Shown: one piece after another, positions 35,784-49,123 of the stretch
Numbering within the stretch: the stretch's first letter is position 1
Layout: every line of letters starts with the position of its first letter
Source of the DNA: Fennellomyces sp. T-0311
Taxonomy: Eukaryota > Mucoromycota > Mucoromycetes > Mucorales > Lichtheimiaceae
DNA length: 64,000 bases
Direction: 5' to 3'
NCBI GenBank assembly: GCA_025266875.1
Contig: JALLLT010000017.1
Coordinates: 496,001-560,000, forward strand
The notes under the pieces: model-generated
The model's database searches: none
What the model was told of the DNA's origin: nothing
What the model saw: only the letters and a program-made list of their open reading frames with translations
Position numbers and translations under genes: made by a program

Positions 35784-38700
35784 TATATGTATATATATAA
35801 AGTGAAGAAAAAGAAGAAAGGCGAGCTAATTCCGGAATAGCTCGGCTGAATGCCGCCCAAAAAAAGAGGATCGCCTGTTTCACAAAAACTGGTCGATCTC
35901 CCCGACCACCCAAAAGCGCCGACCCTTTTTTTTTTCTTGGCTCTCTTCAACGAGCCATAGTGTATATGCTCTATCCACCGGATACCCTTTCTGAGTGCTG
36001 CAGTAACCATGATTCTTCTACAGCCTAGCATGATATCGATTGTTGCTTTCATATTCTAAATGCAGCTGCCCAAGGTCGCTGACCGTGTGGGTATTTTCCT
36101 GGCTGAAACTGTCGTAATCCTACAGTAACCATGGTAGCAAAATAGATCACATACGCAATGCTGGAGGGGAGTGCATTCTAAATACAAGTCAGAATTTGTC
36201 ATCCGTCAGGGACGTCATAGCTGTTTCTCACGGTTGCGGGATATTTCCATATACGTCCATAACAGACCCAAAAGTGTTCCCGTTTCATAGCTACATTGTC
36301 ACCTCTATTTGCAAAGAACATTTGTTTGATACATTCGTCATCATTGCCGCTCCCGATTTAAAAGACGGATGTAGCGAGATTACGTTTTTAATGCGATACG
36401 TAAAGTTTCTTGGCCAAGCAATGCGCTAAATAATAATGTATACTCCATCTCGTTTGCTTCGAGCAACAAGCTATTGTCTTGATACGACTAAGTCTCGAGA
36501 TCAATTCTAATCCTTTTTTCCCATACCATCACCATACTTTGTACCAACGCTGCTGACACTATAAAGTCTACCGTTTCTCGAATTTTTTTTTCTGTCTCAA
36601 TTTCAGAATTTACCATTGAGCAAACATTGGTGCTCCTAAAGCCTATGCATATAATCTTGGCAGCACATATCTTTTAATACAGACGAGGATGCCACAATAA
36701 GGGGTTTATCGACCGGTTTTTTTTTTTTTGAGGATCATGATCAACACCTGGTATTTACATTGAAGCCAATAGGAAATCTGGTAACTTGATCAACAATGAT
36801 CAAAACAGGCTTTTATCAGTTGAAGCAGTTATTGAATAAACTGGCATGTGCTTCAAGTACTCGTTTTATACAGTGGGTTGCCTTGTACAAACCTTTGTTA
36901 TTGGAAGACCTCAACCACCCGACTAACGGTGGCTGTTCTACGTAACAGTACCAGAGATCCATCTTAATTAAATTTTTCTCGAGACATAGCAAGTGTTCCA
37001 AAAATGAGCACGATTCCTTTCCATCATCTCGTAATAACTTACAAAACAAAACCCTTCATAAGTAGTCCCATGGATCATACTTTTCAGAGCGTCACAGAGG
37101 ATTTGATGGATGGATCATCCGCATCCTCAGCAACGATAACTTTTGCTGGAAGCCAGTTCTTTCCAATGGCCTAAGGAGTTGTTAAATCTCGTCCATATCG
37201 ATGCCAGCAAACAGTGGTTCCTTTGGTGGACCCTCACATTGTATTCTGAGATTGTCCAAGCATCCTACGTTAGTATACTACCGCTCTGGGTAAAGAACCG
37301 GGGAACGACTTGAAATATAGTACCATAGCCGAGTGCCGCAAACTCTTTACGTCCGATCGATTTTACTGGGCATTGATAATATGAATGAAGAGTATATGCA
37401 ATAGATGGTGTGTAGACCTATTATTGTTGCGTTGCAAGTTATCTAAGCAGCAGTTAACATTACTAAAAACCTTTCTATATAATTAGAAAATCGAATAGGC
37501 CTACTATCCACGCACTGAAAAAAAAAGTTGAGCTTTACCCCGTACGTAGCATCCGCTCTCCAGGTGTACGACAAGAAGAAAGACTCCGGGACGAGTTGCG
37601 CCGAGGTCTTCAAACGTGTATAACTGTCTAACGCCACCTATCTGGAACCATTCTCATTGATCGCCATAATGAGATACATAGTGATGAATTTGGTCTATAA
37701 TGATTGGTCAACGGCATATGCTTGACGCCTATCAATCCATCATAATCACATGGTGGACTTTTAACAAAAGCTTGTGGGTTTCCCATTCGATTATTTCTAT
37801 CATTCTGGATACGTATTCAGAATACAAAGGATTACCTAACCGAAGCACAATTCATATTACATAAAAGTGATAACAAGAAGAATGAACAAGGAGATATACG
37901 CGGACTAGAATAAATAAGGCGAATGGATCAATTGAAACCAACCAATAGCGTTGGAATAGCACTTACCAGTAATATTCTTCCAAGTCCCAAAAAAAAATAG
38001 TGAGAGGTAACATGTGCCACTGAAACGAACACAGAAGCTATTACAAAAAAGCCTTCTCGATTCAACAGCCAGAGTGTATATTCCATACCATTCCCAAGGA
38101 CAAGATCGTGGCATCGTTGCGCACTTACTTGTCTGTGTTCCCATCTTTCGTCTGACTCTTGTGATATTTATTTTTCCCAGGCATTTACCTGTTTTAGGCT
38201 CACGAGCACGATGGTGAGCATTATAACAGTACTTGCAAAACGCATTGATCTTCATCCTCAGCATTGATCACAAAATGTTCTTTTTTTTTTGACTCTGTCC
38301 CTTACAATAGCGGGTCGGCAAGAAATCTTACGATTGTTCACTTTCTGCATGGCAATATTTCGTTGCAGCAACGCCACGTGCAAGCCTAATTTTGAGAGTC
38401 AAACCTTTTGCCGCAGTAATTATTTTCCCCATCCTTTTAAGAAACCATAGTTATGGATCCATCTAATAAGGAACATGTTGGAGACCCCGAACAAATCTAT
38501 ATAGGATGCCTGTTCCCAGTAATTCCCGCCCAGAAACATCTTTGTATTATTAAAAGGTTACCCTTGAATTTCCTCTGTGCTTCTTAAACTTATTGTAGCT
38601 TAGTCGTTAAATGAATTAATAATAGCTTTTTTCTTGTGTCTGAAACATGGACCATGACAAACAGTTTCCAAAGTTTTTATCTCGAATTCTTTTTGTTTTT

Positions 38701-39683
38701 AGCCTATTACAGCTAGACGGTTGAAAAGAATTAATAAATGGAGAACCTCTTGTCTGAAACATTGCATGCAGGATCGAATTACATACGTGAAAACTCCGTA
38801 CTAACGTGTCTCGCCATTTAATAAACGTTTTCCATAACATGCTACTCCTTAATATTGAACGAAAAAAAAGAGTGCGTGATGCGCGAGATTGGTTCGATAT
38901 CGGCGGAGATCGTAGGCAAAAGGAGATGGAGATACTCAGCCGATGATGGCAAAACTCTGTTTATTACCAGGCGGTCCCCAAGGAAACCTACATTAACAAG
39001 GTTTGTCTAATCATAGAATCGAGGGCGGAATAGGGCAGATGAAGAAAAGCTGAGTTGACTAGTCTGCATAGTTCTGGAAGCGGAGTGGAGCCAGAGATAC
39101 GGGTTATCAGGGCGGTGGTGTGCGAACTTACGATGCAATTCAGTTCATTCGTGATACCCACGAATTCCCACTCAGATGAACAGGCCAATGTTTGGTGAAA
39201 AGCATTCGGTGCCGTCTTTGGCGGGGCATTTGCATGCACAGGCCCTCGTACGTTTTTATTCCGCACGTGTTACAATGTTGATCCTTTTTTCTTACATCAC
39301 GCCACAAAGACAAAAAGTTCAAGGTAAACGAACGTCCGGCAGAGAAATTTCATGCGGATACTGAAAATTCTGCTAACGTGCTTAAAGAATGCTGAGAGAC
39401 CAAAGAGTTTATATGATGTTGGAAAAAAAAACAGATGAAAGAAAAAAGATGGGCAGCACGCTGAACCTCTGTCTTTTGTTCTTTCGGTGTGTTATATTTG
39501 TGTATATATATACGGAGGAGTAAAGCGAGAAAAGAAAAGAGATGTGTTGAGAGAGAGAGATATGCACAGCGATAAAGGAAGATAGAAAGGGATATATGCT
39601 TTTGGAGTGAGTTGTGGGTGTGTGTAGTATATAGAGAGCGAGTAATAACAGTAGATATGATGCAAACGAAAAAGAAATAATAA
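35784..39683. other. Gene-poor interval of 3.9 kb, unexplained
   Basis: No complete gene can be supported. There are scattered minus-strand open fragments, for example 36816-37049 (Cys- and Leu-rich, reading ESCSFLEHLLCLEKNLIKMD) and 38140-38264 (FCKYCYNAHHRAREPKTGKC), which look like pieces of old mobile-element or zinc-finger genes but match no family I can name. A 60-bp imperfect duplication lies at 38591-38763. No terminal repeats were found. Confidence 0.45.
38591..38763. repeat. Imperfect direct repeat, about 60 bp, two copies
   Basis: Copy 1 at 38591-38650 and copy 2 at 38704-38763. They share a TAGCT/CAGCT start, a central GAATTAATAA and the end TGTCTGAAACAT at matching offsets, separated by an unrelated AT-rich spacer. 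The period is about 113 bp. Degenerate, so probably an old duplication. Confidence 0.6.
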
Positions 39684-41090
39684 TTAGGATGAATGGACAG
39701 TAAAAGTGGCTCGTTGGTTATCGAATTGTGTTCGCTTGGCACGGCAAATGTGGTTCAGGATCTGGTCGAGCTCGTCGTGGCGAGGCGTTGGCTGTTCTGC
39801 GTCTTGGTTGCTCAGTCGTCGGCCTTCGAGGCGGTCCACCTTGTTGAACAGACCGTTCATGAACAGGTCACGTTCCTTGTCGGCGGTGAGATGGTATCGT
39901 TGTTTGTTGAAGCAGGGCCGATGAAGCGACTTGACCAGCAAGTCTGTCATTTCATAGAGCGAGCGTCGATCGACCTGGGTTTCCATAAGTAAGTAAAGAA
40001 AGAAAGAAAAAAGGTGGGAAAGGGGAAAGCGGGTGGGTTCCTTTATATATCTATCTATCTATATATACCTGATCTGAGGCTGATTTCTTGGAGAGTTTAA
40101 ACCTCGATGGCCTTGGAATCTGCGCGATCGAGTTGCACAACATTTTAGGCGCTGGCTGGTGTGAAATCCTCAGCTGGCGCTCAACGCGCTGATTGTTGAA
40201 ACGGGGCGTCACATGCGACAGACGATCGATGGCCCGGAAGACCAAGTCTAATTCTGAATAAGGTTGTTCTTCTTGGTATTGCGGCGGCTTTTCCTCTTTG
40301 ACCTGGAACGACAGCTCCTGGTACGCCGGAGGATGTTCGTCGTCGTGCTCGGCATTGCTGAGCGCCCGATGGAGTGCCTCGACGCGCTGGTAAAATTCTG
40401 CCTCGACTGATTTTTGCGCAAACATCAGGTGTGATGGCAGTGACGCAAGGGCATGCCGGATTTCGGTCCGCACGTGTTGAAGCGTAGCGTGAGGTGAGAT
40501 GGCAATAGGATCGGTCCGATGACCAGCATCGGTCCGACGAATCGTGTAAACGAGTTGCAAAAGCGTCCGACAGAGGTCGGTATGGCTGCTGATCAACCAG
40601 AGATGCGTGTCGAGCAAATGTTGGACTTGGCTCAGCGCGGTCGTCAGGTTATCGCCGTCGGTCATTGCGGCACGGGCCAGGCAGCTGGTGCTGTGTAGGA
40701 TGGAAGGTACGACCGTGCTGGGGCGTGCTCGCTGTTCACTTTCGCATGCTGTTTCGAGAACAATGTGTCGTAATACGTTGTCCAAGCCCGTTAGACAAGC
40801 GTTGCTGAGCGTTCGCAGCGACTTATTGCAGGGGTTAAAAAAAAAGCCATGTGTGTCTATTTATTTATTTTTTACCTCGACAGTTAGTGTTTCAATCGTC
40901 TCGTCGTACTCGACGGGCTCCAGCATGAGCTGCTCCATGGCAAGGTCGTCGTCGGCAGTGGGCGCGATCGTGGGCTCGCTAGCAGTTGTCTATAAAAAGC
41001 GGTCGGATTATTAATCTATGCAGTGGGGCGCGAAAGAGAGGAACGTACGGCGGGACGCGTGCGGGGCTTCTGCGGCTGGAGGGTGGCCAT
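39684..41090 (-). CDS. Uncharacterised protein with two PPxY motifs
   Basis: Four exons (minus): 41090-41049, 40989-40876, 40821-40069 and 39974-39684, 399 aa with all phases consistent. I recognise no enzyme domain. Residues about 25-200 are helical and acidic, with regular hydrophobics (LSQVQHLLDTHLWLISSHTD, EAEFYQRVEALHRAL). Then come two PPxY motifs, PPAY (about 216-219) and PPQY (about 231-234), in an acidic context. The C-terminus is basic, then forms a conserved-looking helical exon (RRSLYEMTDLLVKSLHRPCF, ERDLFMNGLFNKVDRLEGRR, DELDQILNHICRAKR). PPxY motifs bind WW domains of Nedd4/Rsp5 ligases in known adaptors, so an adaptor or ligase substrate is possible. The start exon is short and Pro/Arg-rich. 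It is divergent from KAR5. Confidence 0.75.
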
Positions 41091-41919
41091 CAAGTAGAAA
41101 GTGGGTGGTGGGGAAAAAAAGAGTGGAAAAGGAAGAAGAAAGAGCGAAATAAGATTATATATATGATGTCTCCTATTCCTTGGTGGCCCAACTCGTTGCC
41201 CCTTAAAAAATTGCAAACGAAAAAATCAGCCCATGTCCTAATCAGGATGACCTTGAAACCCAGCCAGCGTCGCAATACTTCCGATAGCCCTTCTGATATG
41301 TACCAGGGAGAGAGCGCCTTCCAAGGAGTCGACCAACCCGCGCCCGCCATTTTCGCCACTCCCCTTGGCTTTCGATTCTTCAAAGGCCATCGTTAGGTGT
41401 AGGGAGAAGGGGGTGTGGGTGCGAGGGGAATTTCATCTTGGCTATTCTGCAAGCTCCCCCACCCCTTATTCGTCTATCCAAACACACACCCCCAACATTG
41501 GCTCGCGACACAGAAACTCCAAAGAGGTCAGTTGTTTGGATCGACCTTTTTTGTGTTGCATATATGTAAATTGCCCTATTATTTCAGTTGCCACCGACGT
41601 GTCACTGTCCCACACTTGTGTCACGCCGCACAGAGAATGACGGCCAAGAAGCGCTTTGGGCCTTACGTCCAAATGGGTTAGGGTAGCCAACAACAACATA
41701 AAAAAAAGGGAGGGGCAGAGTAGCCAAGTGTGACTCGCCGGAACCGCTACCAAAGCACTGGTGGCAACTTGTGAACAGCATTCCTGTTTGAAGGTTTTCG
41801 AGGGGGTTGATTGTTCAATGAGCGCACGAAAAGAGAGAGAAAGAGAAGCACCAGTCCATAATTGGAAGTAGCAGTGACTGTGTGATACGCCGCCAACTTG
41901 TTTCTTGTTTGTTGTCCAA
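41091..41919. other. Divergent intergenic region
   Basis: About 830 bp between the divergent PPxY-protein gene and KAR5. It holds both promoters and A/G-rich runs. A 15-codon frame at 41638 (MTAKKRFGPYVQMG) is too short to call. Confidence 0.55.
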
Positions 41920-43781
41920 ATGGTAATCTTCTCCTGGACCCTGCTACTTCTGCTCGCACCGGCTCAAACAGGTGCTTGGCGTGTATGGCGTGCTGAAGAC
42001 GCGACTCCGATCATGGAGGAAGAACAAGGTAGTCGTAGCAAAAAGATGAGAGACATCGATCAAGAACCCAATCGGTAAAATGGGTTAGATCCTTTGCAGG
42101 ATGTTTTTACAGTAGCTTCCCCTCACGAAAAGATGCTTCTGCATCATGGATTGGGTGAGTGGAGATGCACGGGCGGCTTATCGCCTCCTAAATGCGTCTT
42201 TTTCCATAGAATCGTTCCGACAACTTGAAGAGAGAGAACCGGATTGTTTCAAGGATACAGCCCGAATCTTGCATCGCGGATGCCGCTCCCTTACAGCGAC
42301 AACCTATGATAAAGTGCAATGTACGTCACTTTAAGCTTGGCCCATACAAACAATTCCACACCTAACCAAGTATTGCAACATCAGATGCGGTGCTGCTGAC
42401 CGTGTGTGAACTCTCAACGGCCAACCTGCCGGTGCCGCGTGAATGTTATCTTCCTCAGAAAAGGCAGCAATGTATCACGTAAGGAAGGGAAACACATTCG
42501 CCAATCCGTACGCAGCATGTCGTGTGAACAAAAAAACCCATTCTTTTTACCAGAAAGTTGGCCAGTGTCCCGCAAACTTGGACAACGTACAGTGGTAATA
42601 ATTCATTTGGGAAGCCTCATGATATCATCGATGGTTACTTAATTCATATTTTAAGGTTATTTCCGCGACGCAGGTAAAAGGATCAATATCGCTAGAAATG
42701 GTAGGAACTAGATCTGAAGGGAATACAAAGAGATGATGTGCCTTGCCATTCGATACCCCGTCGAGCGAGGTAAAAGTGCCCTGATGGTTTTTTCGGGATG
42801 CACAGCCACCTTATTTTAAGAAATCTAGAACTATTGGAAGAACTTCATCGCAATTTGACTGTTCAACAACTCGACAACTTTGCCGCCCTGCGTGACCATC
42901 AAGAGCAGATTGTTGAATGGCGCGATAGGGAACTAGCCGATCTTCGAGAAATCCAAAAGGCGCAGCAACGCATGTGGGATCAATGGATTAAACGTGTCGA
43001 GGTAAAAAGAAGACGTCATATGAACAAGTTGGCATATTGTGCACCCACTAATAAACGTTTGGGCCAATGATATAGAATGTGCATGAGCAAACCCAAGGTC
43101 TCTCAAGCCTTGTTCGTGCAATGGAGAAGCAACTTGAATTGAAGCAAAGCCAGCAGCTAGCCTACTTTGAGCAATTCGATGCTTTGGTGCAACAGCGTAT
43201 GACGCGCATCTGGAACGATATGGAACTGGGACTCGTCCATGCGTTGCGCCAGTTACACACCGGTGTTGAACAGACCCTGGTGCTCCAACAACAAATGCAG
43301 ATCACTTGGAAGATGTTCCAGGTAAAATTATATGAAATGTCTCTTTATTATTATTACTATTATTATTATTATTGAATCAGTCAGTCGATTTAACAACAAG
43401 AGATAGAGTGATTGGCAACGGACTTGGTCATCCTTGAATGGCACGTTGATGGACACAACCAAAACGGTCTATGCGCTCCGGAAAGAGATCGATACGGTGC
43501 ATCGTCAATTCCTTACTTTTCTCAATCCACTCAGGCAGCTGCTTCGATACAAACGGGTCTGGATCATTGTGTCACTGCTGCTGTTGCGTCGCCGAGTCTA
43601 CATGTTGATCATGACACTTAATTTGCGACGTCTCTTGGTCTTGTCGATCAGCCACGTGTGGAAACATCTCATACAAAGCCAACCTTATCAAGAGCCGCTC
43701 GAAGAAGTAAGAGACAATCCTCCCCCTTTCTTGCTTAGTATGACTAAGAATAGAGCAATCCATTTAGATTTATCTGTCTAG
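41920..43781 (+). CDS. KAR5: Kar5/Tht1-family nuclear membrane fusion protein (karyogamy)
   Basis: Nuclear-envelope protein required for fusion of nuclei after mating. Ten exons: 41920-42028, 42113-42154, 42210-42320, 42385-42478, 42554-42594, 42656-42673, 42731-42769, 42829-43001, 43076-43321 and 43407-43781, 415 aa. A signal peptide (WTLLLLLAPA) opens the protein. The conserved Cys-rich lumenal domain shows DCFKDTARILHRGCRSL, YAVLLTVCELSTANLPVP, QQCITKLASVPQTWTTYSGY, FRDAEMMCLAIRYPVER and ELLEELHRNLT, the standard Kar5 order. Coiled-coil exons follow (QIVEWRDRELADLREIQKAQ) and hydrophobic segments near the end (VWIIVSLLLL). Exon 6 is only 18 nt. An intron at 43710-43758 could give a different short C-terminus. 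The highly fragmented structure hides the gene from simple frame scans. Confidence 0.85.
43345..43373. repeat. (TTA)n microsatellite in a KAR5 intron
   Basis: About nine TTA/ATT units with one interruption, inside the KAR5 intron 43322-43406. Confidence 0.85.
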
Positions 43782-44075
43782 CTAAATAATATCTTGGTCA
43801 AGCGCCCACTCGCTTAATCAGACCATGGTTTCCTTTTATTGCGAATAAATTGTTGCACTCCATGCCAACTATGATGCAATTGACATGGCTGATGTCATTG
43901 TCATGAGCCTTTATTTTTCTTTATTTTGTCAGATAGACCTCCAACAACACGTTTTTGATAACGCAAACGTGCTCGTCCAAGGTAACACAGCATAACCAAG
44001 CCACATGAATTTTCGAGTGAGTTTGCATAAGCGCCTATTCTCGATTTTTTTCTGTCAAAAAGAGCCAACGACACC

Positions 44076-45993
<1,918 letters not shown>

Positions 45994-46710
45994 AAATGTA
46001 AAAATAAAACGATGGTCGAGCGCGGCTTGGCTGATCAAAAAGAGTGGCATCTTTCAATCCACCGGCACGCAATAGCACAACCAACGCAGAGTGTGCGCGC
46101 TTGACGGAAAGCGCAGGAGAGGAAGAATGGTTGGGATCGTCGTGATGCGCAACAAAACAGGGCACATGAATAAAGCATGCGTGTTTAAAAAAGAAATCCA
46201 GACCTTATGTGCAGGTCCAAGTGGTTGATGAATCAGCTGGGTCTATTAATAGCTAGATGGACGACGCACAACTGGCACGTATCACTTTCTGATCAGGGAC
46301 AAGTACAGACTATGATGGTGGGTTCGATCTGCGGCCAGTGGTACAGGCCAGCAAGATGCACGATATGCTTGCCAATTTACTATCCCTGGAGACAAAATGC
46401 AAGCGGGTGCAGTAGGTTGCTTTGACAACGGGCTTAATTTTACTGCAACCGTTGGGTTTGTGCGTATCGGGTACCCCTCCGAGAGAGAGAACCATCTTTA
46501 TTTTTTTTTTATTTAATAACGGTGTACGCCTCGGTGGCACTTTCTGTGGCTGTGTACCATTTTTTTTTCATGCAGAACTGATTCTACAGGAGAGCCATCG
46601 ATGACTGTGATTTCTTTCAGTTGAGAGTGAGAGAAAGAAGAAAAAAAAACCTCCCGTCTCTTTCTCTCTCTCTCTCTTTCTCTCTTTTCTTCCTTACATT
46701 AGCTCTTTCA
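45994..46710. other. Intergenic with poly(A)-binding protein leader
   Basis: About 720 bp. The first part is the RIO2 3' flank; the last 100 bp are the PAB1 leader, with an A9 run and a CT tract. No gene is seen in between. Confidence 0.6.
46641..46690 (+). promoter_or_regulatory. A-tract and CT tract in the PAB1 leader
   Basis: A run of nine A (46641-46649) preceded by A-rich sequence, followed by a CT tract to 46690, lies 20-70 nt before the ATG. A-rich leaders let Pab1 bind and repress its own mRNA in other organisms; that role here is inference. Confidence 0.4.
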
Positions 46711-47439
46711 ATGACTGGCCCCATTCCTACATCATCTATGGCAGCGCTCAATATCCATGATCCGGTTGCGCCTCGCGGGCTGAGCGTTGCTCAACAGCGA
46801 GAGATTGCTGCAGCGCAGGCCCAAGCAGCCGCTATGGACAGGTCGTATAGACCTTCAAAGTCCTTTCCCAACTCGGCATCGCTCTATGTCGGCGAACTCG
46901 ATCCCAACGTGCAAGAATCGACATTGTACGATTTATTCAACGCTGTCGGCTCCGTTGATAATGTGAGAATATGTCGAGACGCCATCACCAAACGTAGTTT
47001 AGGTTATGCTTTTGTCAACTTTAAAACGCACGTCGACGGTAGGCTTGTGTCTTTTTTTTGTTCTTGCTCCAGCAGTGAAAGACTGAATAACGCTGTGTCC
47101 AAAAAGGTGAACGCGCACTCAACGCACTCAACAGCACGATGATCCATGGCAAACCCTGCCGGGTCATGTGGTCGCAGCGCGACCTTGCCAAGCGCAAAAT
47201 GTCCGGCGGTGGCAATATCTTTGTCAAGAACCTCGATCCAACGATCACCAGCAAGTCTCTGCGCGATACGTTTGCTCACTATGGCGCCATTCTGTCATGC
47301 AAGGTTGTCACGGATCCCCAGGGCCAGTCCAAAGGCTACGGGTTCGTGCATTACGATACGATCGAGGCAGCAGAGAACGCCATCCAGCACGTCAACGGCA
47401 CCACGGTCTATGATCGGGAACTGTAGGGCAACTATTTCT

Positions 47440-47475
<36 letters not shown>

Positions 47476-49061
47476 ATTTTGTCCCCCATCCAACCTAAAT
47501 GTCCAACTCCTCCTTCCCAAAAAAAATACCCCCTCCTCCTTTTAGTTACGTGGGGCACCATATACCAAAGCGTGAACGGCATCAGCACCACCATGCCACC
47601 AACGGCAACGGCAACAGTCACCACCACCAGCAACAACAACAGCAGCAGCAACAGCAACAGCAGCAGACCAGCCAGCGATTCACCAACGTATATGTCAGGA
47701 ACCTAATGTGGGACATTAAGGAAGAAGAGCTCAAGGAGCTGTTTGGCGGCTTTGGGCCCATCGTGTCAGTGCTCATCCAGCGCGACGAGGCGGGCAAGTC
47801 CAAAGGCTTTGGCTTTGTCAATTTTGAGAACCACGAGGATGCAGAGCGTGCTGTGCAACAAATGAACGAGACCAAGTACATCGGCAAGCAGCTGTATGTG
47901 TCGCCGGCGCACAAGCGATCCGAGCGCGAAGAAAAACAAACATCCCCACAGCATACATCATCCCAACAGCAGCAAAATCATTACCAGCAACCCGCATTCC
48001 ACCACCACCACCAGCACCATCATCATCATCATCCACCACCCCCACCAGCACCACAGCATGATTCAAATACCACCAAGCATCACAACCGATACCAGGGCAT
48101 GAATTTGTATATCAAGAATTTGGATGACGAAGTTACTGACCAGCGCTTGCGGGACGAGTTTGCAAAGTACGGTACCATCACGAGCGCCAAAGTCATGCGC
48201 GACGAAAAGACCGGTCAGTCAAAGGGCTTTGGCTTTGTGTGCTTCTCCACGCCACAGGAGGCCACCAAGGCCGTCACCGAAATGAACGGTCGCATGATTT
48301 CGTCAAAGGCCGTCTACGTCGCACTGGCTCAGCGGAAAGAGGATCGTCGACACCACGTTGATCATATGGCTCAGCGAAACAGCCCACTGCACCTGCAGCA
48401 GGTAAAAATGGCTAGACATGGGAAAGGCTTAGAGATTAGCGCACGTCAAGAGCTCATTCTGCCTGTTTTCTTTTTTTTTTCAGCCGTTTATGCCGGTACC
48501 GGGCTATCTTCCTGGTGCTCCGGTGTACTATGACTACAACAGCTTCCCTCCCCAACCCGACGGCCGACCTCCTCGGTACCAGGGCCCGTACATTAAGCAA
48601 GGCTACCATGTCCCGGTGCCTGCGTATTACATGGCACCCCCTTCGCACCCGCCCCCACATCCACGACCGCCCGTGTACGCAGGCACGCCGGCACCGACAC
48701 TGCCCCCTGCCGCGGCGGTCGCAGACGAAGGTCCCCGAGAGGAGCCGTTGACAATGGACATGCTCTCGACCTACTCGGACGAGGCACAAAACCGGATCCT
48801 TGGCGAGCGGATATATGCCGTGGTGTAAGCATACTACTTGTTTAAGGAAACCTGTCAAACTTTATTTAAATTAACACATGACGACATAGCCATGCCAAGT
48901 ATCCACAGGTCGCCGGCAAGGTGACAGGCATGCTGTTGGAGATGGATAAAGAAGACTTGGTAGCACTCATCAATGATCGTGAATCCCTGGAAAGCAAGGC
49001 GGATGAGGCCGTTGCTGTGTTGGAACAGCATAGAGCTTTGTCGTCTCAAACGGAGGAGTAG
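46711..49061 (+). CDS. PAB1: Polyadenylate-binding protein with expanded Gln/His linkers
   Basis: Binds mRNA poly(A) tails and promotes translation and controlled decay. Five exons: 46711-47038, 47107-47422, 47546-48401, 48484-48824 and 48890-49061, 670 aa. Four RRMs are seen: [60 protein letters not shown] and [22 protein letters not shown]-terminal MLLE domain has [20 protein letters not shown], the PAM2-binding module. The RRM2-RRM3 linker has been replaced by His and a Gln run, and the RRM3-RRM4 linker by a Gln/His/Pro-rich insert, where most PABPs have a charged linker. RRM3 differs from the usual NLDED pattern. A GT microsatellite fills intron 2. It converges on IWR1, stops 62 bp apart. 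Confidence 0.95.
47444..47473. repeat. (GT)n microsatellite in PAB1 intron 2
   Basis: About 15 GT units inside the intron 47423-47545, close to its donor. Confidence 0.9.
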
Positions 49062-49123
49062 TAGTGTGGGCTTTTGCAACAATAAAAGAAAAAAAAAGAA
49101 AAGAGTGATACACGCAGCAAAGA

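Noticed and set aside
41466..41753. Short frames in the divergent KAR5 upstream region
   Set aside because: No splice structure or motifs; region fits promoters.
47146..47706. Alternative-frame open stretch across PAB1 intron 2
   Set aside because: Crosses the GT microsatellite and shows repetitive Thr/Asn/Ser; the RRM frame is clearly the coding one.
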